Shown here piece after piece: positions 44,185 to 52,569 of a stretch of DNA of 64,000 nucleotides. The notes beneath the pieces are model-generated. The model made no database searches, was not told where the DNA came from, and saw only the letters and a list, made by a program, of their open reading frames with translations. Source of the DNA: CBDFKB01 sp965248715 (GTDB taxonomy: Bacteria > Pseudomonadota > Alphaproteobacteria > Rhizobiales > Rhizobiaceae); the NCBI GenBank assembly GCA_965248715.1, contig CBDFKB010000007.1:434001-498000 (forward strand), read 5' to 3'. Made by a program: the position numbers and the translations under genes. The number at the start of each line of letters is the position of its first letter. The stretch's first letter is position 1.

Positions 44185-44427
44185 ATGGCAAGCGAACAAA
44201 TCCTCTCTCCGTTACCGGGCACGTTTTACCGGCGTCCGTCACCCGACGATCCGCCGTACAAGCAGGACGGCGACACGGTTTCGGCCGGTGATGTGATCGG
44301 CCTGGTTGAGGTGATGAAATCGTTTCACGAGGTCAATAGCGACAAGCAGGGCAAGATCATTCGCTTCGCTGTTGAAAATGAAGAAGCGATCATGGCCGGT
44401 CAGCTACTCGCCGAAATTGAAGTCTAG
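44185..44427 (+). CDS. Biotin carboxyl carrier-like (biotin/lipoyl attachment) protein
   Basis: 80 residues, a bare biotinyl domain. The attachment site is EVMKSFHEV (Lys 45), where AccB has EAMKMMN. The short N-terminus lacks the linker of AccB. It sits between pxpA and a biotin carboxylase gene, so it is probably the carrier for that carboxylase and not the housekeeping AccB. Confidence 0.88.
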   Translation: MASEQILSPLPGTFYRRPSPDDPPYKQDGDTVSAGDVIGLVEVMKSFHEVNSDKQGKIIRFAVENEEAIMAGQLLAEIEV

Positions 44428-44442
44428 GGAGCGCCGGTAACG

Positions 44443-45807
44443 ATGCCAATCCGTACTTTATTGGTTGCCAACAGGGGCGAGATCGCGGTGCGCATTATCC
44501 GCGCCGCGCGCGAGCTTGGCATTGCGACGGTTCAGGCCTATTCCGACGCCGACGGCGATAGCTTGGCCGTGCAATTAGCGGATCACAGCATCCATATTGG
44601 CCCGGCTCAAGCGGCCAAATCCTATCTCAACCCAGACGCCATCCTGGCCGCCGCCGCCGAATGCGGTGCCGACGCGGTTCACCCAGGCTATGGCTTCCTG
44701 GCTGAAAACGCCGATTTTGCTGATGCGGTGACCAAGGCCGGTATGATTTTCGTCGGGCCTGACGGCGATACCATCCGCATCATGGGTGACAAGGTCAGCG
44801 CCCGCCAGGCGGCAATCAAGGCTGGCGTACCGGTGGTTCCTGGCAGCGATGGCCGCATTGAAAGCGCCAGTGCTGCCCGCGCGCTGGTCCGCGACATTGG
44901 GTTTCCGGCAATGATCAAGGCGGCTGCCGGTGGTGGCGGACGCGGCATTCGTATCGTTCACAGTTTGGAAGAGTTCGACCAGGCACTGCCGCAAGCGCGC
45001 GCAGAAGCACAGGCAGCGTTTGGCGATGGTGGGCTCTACGTCGAAAAACTCATTGAGACCGCCCGGCATATCGAGGTTCAACTGCTCGGTGATGGCGAGC
45101 GCGTGGTGCATTGTTTTGACCGTGAATGCTCTTTGCAGCGCCGCCGCCAGAAGGTGTGGGAGGAAGCGCCTTCGAGTGCACTGACGCCTGAGGTCCGCGA
45201 GGCCTTGTGCGGGTCAGCAGTGGCGTTGGCAGAGGCGGTGAATTATCGCGGCGCCGGTACGGTCGAATATCTTTATGACGATGTGACCGGTGACTATTAT
45301 TTCATCGAAATGAATACCCGCATCCAGGTCGAGCATCCAACCACCGAATGGGTTACCGGCATCGATCTGGTGGCCGAAATGCTACGCATCGCCGGTGGTG
45401 AACGGCTTAGATATTCCCAAGGTCACATCCGTCTTAATGGCCACGCCATCGAGGTGCGACTCAACGCCGAAGACCCGGCGAACCGGTTCATGCCGTTTCC
45501 AGGGGTGGTTGGCGAGTTGCGACTGCCGGGCGGACCCGGAGTGCGGGTCGATTCCATGCTTTACCCTGGTTACGCAATCCCGCCGTTTTACGATTCACTG
45601 CTGGCGAAATTGGTGGTGTGGGCCGAAAACCGCGATGCGGCGATTGCCCGGTTGTCGCGCGCTTTGGGGGAAATCGAAATTGCCGGGGTCAAGACTACCA
45701 AGCCGTTGTTTGTGGCCCTTGCTAAAAATCAAGCAGTACGTGCCGGCGACGTGCACACCAGATGGCTGGAAACCTGGCTCGAAGACCATGCCGACACTCT
45801 CGCCTAA
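44443..45807 (+). CDS. Biotin carboxylase (AccC-like)
   Basis: 454 residues, ATP-grasp carboxylase that loads CO2 on carrier biotin. N-terminal LLVANRGEIAVRIIRAAREL, HPGYGFLAEN, glycine loop KAAAGGGGRGIRIV near residue 160, EMNTRIQVEHPTTE near residue 290. Starts 15 bp after the carrier gene. No carboxyltransferase subunit is in the window. The pxp context suggests function in the oxoprolinase system. Confidence 0.93.
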   Translation: MPIRTLLVANRGEIAVRIIRAARELGIATVQAYSDADGDSLAVQLADHSIHIGPAQAAKSYLNPDAILAAAAECGADAVHPGYGFLAENADFADAVTKAGMIFVGPDGDTIRIMGDKVSARQAAIKAGVPVVPGSDGRIESASAARALVRDIGFPAMIKAAAGGGGRGIRIVHSLEEFDQALPQARAEAQAAFGDGGLYVEKLIETARHIEVQLLGDGERVVHCFDRECSLQRRRQKVWEEAPSSALTPEVREALCGSAVALAEAVNYRGAGTVEYLYDDVTGDYYFIEMNTRIQVEHPTTEWVTGIDLVAEMLRIAGGERLRYSQGHIRLNGHAIEVRLNAEDPANRFMPFPGVVGELRLPGGPGVRVDSMLYPGYAIPPFYDSLLAKLVVWAENRDAAIARLSRALGEIEIAGVKTTKPLFVALAKNQAVRAGDVHTRWLETWLEDHADTLA

Positions 45808-45838
45808 ACTGCGCGAGGGTACATAGGAGATTTGAACG

Positions 45839-46714
45839 ATGAGGACACGATATTCGTTTGGCGGCGATGAGCACATCTTTGTCGAGGTAGATGAAGAAAT
45901 GTCGCTGGATGCTTTCTTCAAGAGCCTTTCGATGACCACGGCGGTGCGCGAAAGCGCGATTAAAGGCGTCACCGAAATCTGCCCGGCCAACGCATCGCTA
46001 CAGGTCAAATTCGATCCTGATGTGATCAAACCGGATGACATGATGGCCGAATTAAGAGCCCTGGAAAGCAGCGCTGAGAAAGCTGAATCGGTGCTAAAAA
46101 CCCGCATCATCGAGATACCGGTCTATTATCAGGATCCCTGGACCCATGAGACCCTGATGCGGTTTCGTGAGCGTCACCAGGACCCAAACAGCACCGATAT
46201 CGAATATGCGGCCGAGATCAACGGCTTTACCACCGTCGACAATTTCATCACCGCCCACGCCGGTGCGCCGTGGTTCGTCTCGATGGTCGGTTTCGTCGCC
46301 GGCCTGCCATTTCTGTACCAAATGGTCGACCGGCCAAGGCAGATCGAGGTACCAAAATATCTCAAACCGCGCACCGATACACCCAGGCTGACGGTCGGAT
46401 ATGGCGGGTGTTTTTCCTGCATCTACTCGGTACGCGGCGCCGGCGGCTACCAGATGTTCGGCATCACCCCGATGCCGATCTACGACCCGTCCCAGCAGAT
46501 CAGCTACCTCAAGGACTTTATGTGCTTCTTCAGTCCCGGCGACATCGTCAAATGGAAGCCGATCAGCCGCGAGGAATATGACCATACGGTAGCGCAAGTG
46601 GATGCGAATAAATTTTCGCCAGCAATTGCCGATGTGACATTCGACCTGGCTGAATTCAACAAAGACATCGATGGCTATAACGCCAAGCTGGAGGGCATGA
46701 TCCATGGGCGTTAA
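45839..46714 (+). CDS. pxpB: 5-oxoprolinase subunit B (KipI/PxpB family)
   Basis: 291 residues, cyclophilin-like fold (carboxyltransferase subdomain A/B type). VYYQDPWTHETL is a variant of the usual VxYGGxxGPDL, followed by GFVAGLPFLYQM and QISYLKDFMCFFSPGDIVKW. It is longer than the roughly 220 residues of B. subtilis KipI, with an N-terminal ~85-residue domain. It overlaps pxpC by 11 nt. Confidence 0.88.
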   Translation: MRTRYSFGGDEHIFVEVDEEMSLDAFFKSLSMTTAVRESAIKGVTEICPANASLQVKFDPDVIKPDDMMAELRALESSAEKAESVLKTRIIEIPVYYQDPWTHETLMRFRERHQDPNSTDIEYAAEINGFTTVDNFITAHAGAPWFVSMVGFVAGLPFLYQMVDRPRQIEVPKYLKPRTDTPRLTVGYGGCFSCIYSVRGAGGYQMFGITPMPIYDPSQQISYLKDFMCFFSPGDIVKWKPISREEYDHTVAQVDANKFSPAIADVTFDLAEFNKDIDGYNAKLEGMIHGR

Positions 46715-47675
46715 GGTAATCAATCCTGGTCTCGCCACCACCATTCAGGACCTCGGCCGGCCCGGGTATTTCCATCTCGGCATTCCAATTTCCGGCGCCA
46801 TGGACCGCTATGGGTTGCGGTGCGCCAACATGCTGGTCGGCAATGACGAGGCCGCAGCTGCCCTCGAAGCGGTATTCATGGGCCCGCAATTGGCATTTAC
46901 ATCCGATGCCACTGTGGCGGTCACCGGCGCTGAAATGCCGATCAAACTCGACGGTGAGGAACAGCCGGGCTGGACCTCGTTTGCGGTCAAGTCGGGCCAG
47001 GTGCTGACATTCGACTATCTGAAAACCGGCGCGCGGATTTATATCGCGATTTCTGGCGGCATCGACGTGCCAATGGCGCTCGGCAGCCGGTCGACCTATG
47101 CAATCGGCGCGCTCGGCGGGTTTGAGGGACGCCCGATCGCCGCCGGCGATGAACTGCCGCTTGGCGGGGTAGGCGGGGCTAATGAGGGCCGCTCGGTTGC
47201 AGCCGCAATGCGACGCGGGCCAGGCGCGAGCGCAGAGTTGCGGGTATTGCCTGGATTATACTGGCACCGGATCACCGAGCAAGCGGGCCGCAATTTCTTC
47301 GAAGACGAATGGAAGGTGGCGCCGGAAGCCGACCGCATGGGCTATCGCTTTCGCGGTGGCCGCAGCTTTGATTTCGTCGAACGCCAACAGCCGTTCGGCG
47401 CCGGCTCCGACCCCTCCAACATTGTCGACGGCTGCTATTCCTACGGCTCGATCCAGGTGCCCGGCGGCACCGAGCCGATCGTGTTGCACCGCGACGCGGT
47501 TTCCGGCGGCGGTTACTTCATGCTGGGCACGGTAATTTCTGCCGACATGGATTTGATCGGCCAGTTGCAACCGCACACCCCAACCAAGTTCGTCAAGGTT
47601 GACATGGCTGCGGCACTTGCCGCGCGTGTCAACCGCCACAACCAACTCGACCAGGTTCGCGCCGCGTTGGCGTGA
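46704..47675 (+). CDS. pxpC: 5-oxoprolinase subunit C (KipA/PxpC family)
   Basis: 323 residues, cyclophilin-like. VINPGLATTIQDLGRPGYFH and GIPISGAMDRYGLRCANMLV are signature segments; AISGGIDVPMALGSRSTY and GGYFMLGTVISADMDLIGQL follow. With PxpB forms the ATP-using complex. Last gene of the operon. A dispersed repeat starts 3 bp after the stop. Confidence 0.93.
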   Translation: MGVKVINPGLATTIQDLGRPGYFHLGIPISGAMDRYGLRCANMLVGNDEAAAALEAVFMGPQLAFTSDATVAVTGAEMPIKLDGEEQPGWTSFAVKSGQVLTFDYLKTGARIYIAISGGIDVPMALGSRSTYAIGALGGFEGRPIAAGDELPLGGVGGANEGRSVAAAMRRGPGASAELRVLPGLYWHRITEQAGRNFFEDEWKVAPEADRMGYRFRGGRSFDFVERQQPFGAGSDPSNIVDGCYSYGSIQVPGGTEPIVLHRDAVSGGGYFMLGTVISADMDLIGQLQPHTPTKFVKVDMAAALAARVNRHNQLDQVRAALA

Positions 47676-47677
47676 GG

Positions 47678-47771
47678 CTAGCGCTTGTCACGAAGCGTTG
47701 GAGCGTATTCCCGAAAAGTGTGTAGCGGTTTTCGGATAAGAATACGCGCCAAAACAGCCAGATAGAGCACC
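47678..47771. repeat. Composite dispersed repeat
   Basis: Begins with CTAGCGCTTGTCACGAAGCG, as copy 1 of the 107-bp family, continues with TTCCCGAAAAGTGTGTAGCG / TTCGGATAAGAATACGC (imperfect hairpin) and ends in GATAGAGCACC, resembling the 105-bp family. It lies just downstream of the truncated GIY-YIG gene. Confidence 0.6.
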
Positions 47772-47840
47772 TTGAGCGAATCCGATCAAACTATGGGACA
47801 AAGGGGCACGCCGCGACGACTTCATGAACATGCTGCTGCT

Positions 47841-47906
47841 CAATATACGAACCCCTTCCGGGTCGCCATCGGCAACAAAGATACGGATTGTGAAGGGATC
47901 GCTCAT
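47841..47906 (-). pseudogene. N-terminal stub of a GIY-YIG nuclease-type gene
   Basis: ATG 47906 overlaps the methyltransferase stop (ATGA). The first 21 codons (SDPFTIRIFVADGDPEGVRI) match the start typical of GIY-YIG proteins found with fused restriction enzymes. The frame then runs into repeat-derived sequence and stops at 47688. The catalytic GIY-YIG region is missing. Confidence 0.55.
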
Positions 47907-48810
47907 TTCCTGGGTTCCTTCTGTTTCCGCCGGGGTTTGGGTTTCGCTTTGGCCGCGGCTTCCACCGGCGCGACCATCCTTTCATAGAGCTCGAACAGAT
48001 GCTCGACGCGCTCGCGCTCGCTGTCAAATGGTTTGGCGCGATAGAGCCTGTCGACGGCGCGGTCGTTGGCCTGATGGGCCTTGCGCAGCACTGGCGGGAT
48101 CAGGTCCGGGTCGTAGAGATCGGCCAATGTGGCGTCGGGAAACTGATCGCGGGCATCAAGAATGGCCTGGCCCAACCCGCCGATTTTTTCCTTGGCCTTG
48201 TCGGACATATTCGGCCAGGGGAAAGTGTTGTAAATAGTTGGTGAATAGCTGTAGTCACTCTTTAATCGCCCTCCGACAGTACGCATCCAAGCCATGTGCA
48301 TGGCGGAGATTAGGATAGCGAATATCTCCATGGCTGCGCCAGGAACAATTATCAATTTCTCACTCGCGATAATCTCAGGCTTCAGATATGCGATCGGAAT
48401 GTAGAAACGCCGTTCAGAAGAAACGCGTGGAAGCGCTAAGTAGACTTCTTTTGGCTGCCGATCTTGAGTGAAAAGCGTAGGGCTGTCTGCAAAATCACGA
48501 ACGCTCTTTGTGTTACTCTGCTGTCTGCCTTTGCGAACACGCTCCAATCTGCTGCGTATAGCAGCGCTTTGTCGAAGCTCAACGGGATTCGCGTTTTTAA
48601 GCCAAAGGCACCATCGCCAATTCCCGCTCAGTAGTTCATCGCCGCCAACGAACGGACGAAGCCACTTTTTCGTTTCCGGTCCTTGAACCACAAGGACAAT
48701 CTTGTCTTCTTCCGAAAGCAAGAGATTACTGGTCGTTACTAGGGTCTGTGGACATTCAGGATTCCCAAAAGCGTTGATTTCTGATTCAAGCTTCCAAAAG
48801 GGAGTTTGTA

Positions 48811-49185
48811 ATGGACGAAAAGCGATTTGTTTTGAATGACCGGGTCTGGGAACGCCTTGCGCCTTTGCTCCCCGGCAAGGCAACAGACAGTGGCCGGACA
48901 GGCGGCGACAACCGGTTGTTTTTGGAAGCGGTGTTCTGGCGGGTGCGCACGGGGTCTCCCTGGCGCGATCTGCCGACGAAATTTGGCAACTGGAACAGCC
49001 AGTTTCGCCGGTTCCGACGATGGGCCGAGCAGGGTGTTTTCGAGAGTCTTTTCAAAGCCATGAGCAATGACCCAGACCTCGAATACGCCATGATTGATGG
49101 CACCATTGTTTCGGTTCACCAAAAGGCAACCGGCGCAAAAGGGGGACTCAAAATCAGGCCATCGGGCGCTCGCGCGGTGGGTTGA
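48811..49185 (+). CDS. IS transposase, first frame (OrfA)
   Basis: 124 residues. DUF4096-like N-terminal domain: WERLAPLLPG, GGDNRLFLEAVFWRVRTG, WRDLPTKFGNW, and the first catalytic Asp in YAMIDGTIVSVHQ. After GAKGG the frame diverges (LKIRPSG) from the family's GTQNQAIGRS, which is encoded in the -1 frame. A run AAAAGGGGG at 49137-49145 marks the probable shift point. Confidence 0.9.
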   Translation: MDEKRFVLNDRVWERLAPLLPGKATDSGRTGGDNRLFLEAVFWRVRTGSPWRDLPTKFGNWNSQFRRFRRWAEQGVFESLFKAMSNDPDLEYAMIDGTIVSVHQKATGAKGGLKIRPSGARAVG

Positions 49186-49568
49186 CCACCAAGATCGTGG
49201 CGCTGGTGGACGCGCTTGGTAATCTTGTGCGTTTCATGCTGCTACCGGGACAGGCGCATGACATGAGGGGCGTGGCACCGCTGATCAAGGGCGTGTCATT
49301 CGCCGCTTTGCTGGCGGATAAAGCGTTTGACGCAAACTGGCTTCTGGAGGAGCTGGAAGACCGGGGCGCAACCGCCGTTATCCCGCCCAAATCAAATCGG
49401 ATTGTGCAGCGAGAATACGATGAAGAGGCCTATTGTTGGCGGCATTTGGTTGAAAACTACTTCGCCAAGATCAAGGAATTTCGTGGCATCGCAACGCGTT
49501 ACGATAAAACCGATAACAGCTACGCTGCCAACTGGAACCTTGTCGCGGCGCTTATCGCATCAAGGTGA
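49182..49568 (+). CDS. IS transposase, second frame (OrfB)
   Basis: 128 residues from the first in-frame ATG-like codon; in the -1 frame the similarity extends upstream through QAIGRSRGG. DDE core: LADKAFDANWLLEEL (second Asp) and YCWRHLVENYFAKIKEFRGIA (catalytic Glu in VENYFAKIK). A fusion OrfAB by frameshift would be the active transposase. Confidence 0.9.
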   Translation: MTTKIVALVDALGNLVRFMLLPGQAHDMRGVAPLIKGVSFAALLADKAFDANWLLEELEDRGATAVIPPKSNRIVQREYDEEAYCWRHLVENYFAKIKEFRGIATRYDKTDNSYAANWNLVAALIASR

Positions 49569-51668
49569 ATGTCCACAGACCCTAGGCTCCCGTCATCCTG
49601 GCGCAATCTCGCGCCATCTGTTGGTTGGCTGCCTTTGAACATAGGAGGAAGACCGGGACGTGGACTGGATCGAGCCGGAACAACGATATTGGCAGCATCG
49701 ATTAAATAACCATTGATGTTGTTTGCCTCAAATACGACAGGCTCCTGTCGTAAATCGGGATAGTCAAATATGAGTCGATGACCTTGGTCGACCAACGAAA
49801 ACCCCACTATTACGCAGTGAACCGCCGCCTTCCCGCGCGCTTCGCTACTCCATTGGAAAGTGCGATGGGCGAAAAACACATTCACACCGAGTGCGTAGAG
49901 CGCTGGCCATAAGATGCTAGCTTGCTCTCCCTGGCTAATTGAATTCACGGCCACGAATGCAACGCGAGTTTCCGGTCGGTCAGAGATGTATTCAGCCGCC
50001 TTTTTGAACCAACATGTGACGAAGTCTAGTCGGTTTACTTGCCCACTTCGCCCCCACACCCGGTGCATTCCGGCCTGTTGTTCTTTGGTGCGCCATTGAT
50101 GCCCCACAAAAGGCGGGTTACCCAGCACATAACCGCATTGATGGGCCGGCAGCACGTCGTTCCAGTCGAGCTCCAGGGCATCGCCATGATGAATATGCGG
50201 CGATTTGGTAAGCGGGATGCGGGTGAAAATCTGGCCGAAGGCCAGGCTCATGCGGTTGTTCATGATGTGGTCAATCATCCACATCGCCACCTCGGCAATA
50301 CGAGCGGGAAATTCTTCCAATTCAATGCCATAGAACTGGTCCACATCGACGACTGAGAGGCCGAACTCGCCGGCGTCCAACTCCAACTGGCCGTCACCGC
50401 GTATTTCGTCCAGCACGTCGATTTCCAACTGGCGCAGTTCGCGGTAGGCGATAACCAAGAAATTTCCGCAGCCACAGGCCGGGTCAAGGAAAGTAAGCGT
50501 ACCCAGCCTGAGGCGGAACGCTTCTAATTGGCCGGCGCGTCCACGCCGCAACTGTTTTAGCCGTTTAAATTCGGCCCGCAGATCGTCAAGAAACAGCGGC
50601 CCGATCACCTTCATTATGTTCTTTTCGCTGGTGTAGTGGGCGCCCTTGGCCCGGCGCTCTGCCGGTTCCATCACCGATTGAAATAGCGAACCGAAGATGG
50701 CCGGCGACACCGCCGACCAATTAAACCGGCAAGCCTCAAGAAATTTGTCCCGCATCGCGCTGCTAAAATCAGCGGTGGGCAGCGTCTTCGCAAACAGATC
50801 GCCGTTGACATAAGGAAAGCGGTCGAGGTCTTCGTCTAGATTAGCGTTGCGCTGGTTTTCCGGTGTGTCGAGGATTTCAAAGATGCGGTGCAGCCACATG
50901 CCCAAATCGGAGCCATCTTCGTGGGTGCGGTTTTCGATGACGTCGAACAAGGTGTCGCGTGGTTCGAAAATGCCGGTATCGTCAGCAAACAACATAAACA
51001 GCAGGCGTACCAGATAGGCTTCCAGATTGTGGCCTAAATAGCCACTCGCTTTTAGTTCGTCATGGATGACCCCCATGAGTTCTGAGGCCTCGATATTGAC
51101 CGGGTCCTGGTCAACGAATTTGCGTTTTTCGCGACCGAGCATGAAGGCAAACAGGTCGACCTTTTCTGGCAGCTCGGCGAGCGTGAACGACCAGCTTTCG
51201 CGGGTGCCGCGATCAAGCAGTTCAAAGGTCTGAAAATCACACAACAGCTGGAAACGCGGTTTGTCCTTGTCGCGAATGGCGTCGAAATATTCACCGGCTT
51301 GGTCGGCTGCCTTGGCCAAATCGCGACCGGCACTTTTTTGCTCAACCAGCAGCACTTTCGGCCAGAACAAATCGATGAAACCGTTCCTGTCATCCAATTT
51401 GCGAATATGTTCTTCGAAACGAGCGACCTGACGACGCTTTATCCCGAAGATATTGAAGAATTCATTGTAGAAAGTTTGGGTTTCGCCTTTTTCGTAGTGT
51501 GCATCCTGGAATTCCTGCGCAAATGTTTTGGCGCGAACTCTTATTTCATTCCAGTTCAATGACATTTGTTATCCGAATCTTACTGTTGAATTCGAATATG
51601 GCTTGGCCAGTGACCGCGTCAACCCTTGCGCTATTGGCGTTGGGTGCGGTGACAGCGCTCCTCTCCCC

Positions 51669-52417
51669 CTATCGACCATAGTGCCCAAATATTGACCCCG
51701 ACATTGGATACTCGCGCGGCGCCAGGCCGGAATGGAACCAGGCGACGAAACCGGCAGCGGTAAAGATCGGCAAATTGATAGCGGCGCGGATCGCCGCCGC
51801 ATAGGGCGTCATGTTGGTGCATTCCAATACCAGCGCGCCAAGCTCCGGGTGCGCGGCCTTCATCGCCATTGCCGCCGCCACATTGTCAGCGTTCGTGCCT
51901 GGTCGATGTCGAGTTCGCCTTCATCGCCAAGTACGACCCGGGTAAATTCGCGCCCGCCCTCGGTGCTGCCGACCGGAGTGTGCGGTGGTACAAAGGCGCA
52001 TTCGAGGTGTTTGGCGCTCAAAGTTGAAGCGGAAATCGTCAATATCCCCGCCCGCTTGCCGGCCGGCAATATGCGGTTGATCAGCTCGACCTGCATCAGC
52101 GAGGAGGTCGCGACCGGCACGGAGACGGCAGCGGCAAGCTCTTGTTGGAACAGGGACAAAAAACCGCAATTGGTGGTAATGCCGTCGACCCCGTCGGCCT
52201 CAAGTGCACGCGCGGCGTCAATAAAGGCCGGCAACAGGCCCGATGCTTTTCGTTGCACCACCTGGCCGGGCGAGGCATTTCGCACGATGCGGTAATGCAC
52301 TGGAAAATCCCAAGTAGCCGCATGGCCCATGTCGCCAGGAATGCGCGGGAATTTCGCATCCAGCATCAAAATACCGACCGCCGCGCCGTAAATCGATTTG
52401 CCACCCGTCGCTTTCAT
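51669..52417 (-). pseudogene. Aspartate/glutamate racemase-family protein, frameshifted
   Basis: Start ATG 52417 with AGGGAGA upstream. The N-terminal part has GILMLDAKFPRIPGDM, the first catalytic Cys region ITTNCGFLSLFQ and VATSSLMQV. The frame shifts near 51885: the continuation (NVAAAMAMKA, then GALVLECTNMTPYA with the second Cys) is in another frame and ends at 51669. One base deletion would explain it. Hydantoin-racemase-like family; substrate unknown. Divergent from the TPP enzyme gene. Confidence 0.75.
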
Positions 52418-52569
52418 GCCTTGTCTCCCTGGGCGTTTTTCGGTGTGCTTCACATGGCAACGGGATTTGGCGATTGTGATACGCCTAAGGAACCATGCTT
52501 GTGGCCATTGACACCAATCGCCACCGATCATCAAGATGCCGAAGCAAACTTGGGTAGGCGGGACAGCAC

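Larger units (their letters stand above)
48742..49582 (+). mobile_element. IS5-family insertion sequence (IS427-group-like), 841 bp
   Basis: Ends GGGTCTGTGGACATTCA (left) and its inverse TGAATGTCCACAGACCC (right) match perfectly over 17 bp. TA target duplications are at 48740-48741 and 49583-49584. It carries transposase in two overlapping frames. It interrupts the fused restriction-methyltransferase gene in opposite orientation. Confidence 0.93.
47903..51565 (-). pseudogene. MmeI-like fused restriction-methyltransferase (type IIG/IIL), split by an IS
   Basis: The N-terminal part 49583-51565 and the C-terminal part 47903-48739 flank the IS at 48742-49582. Removing the IS and one TA copy joins GSL to VTT in frame and gives 939 residues. 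Domains: putative PD-(D/E)xK nuclease with D65 and EQK (75-77), helical linker, methyltransferase motif I DPACGCGNF near 360 and motif IV NPPF near 484, then a target-recognition region. The family acts as a single-chain restriction enzyme that hemimethylates its site. As it stands, the N-terminal fragment ends in 23 IS-encoded residues (stop at 49520) and lacks the recognition region, so restriction is probably lost. Confidence 0.85.
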
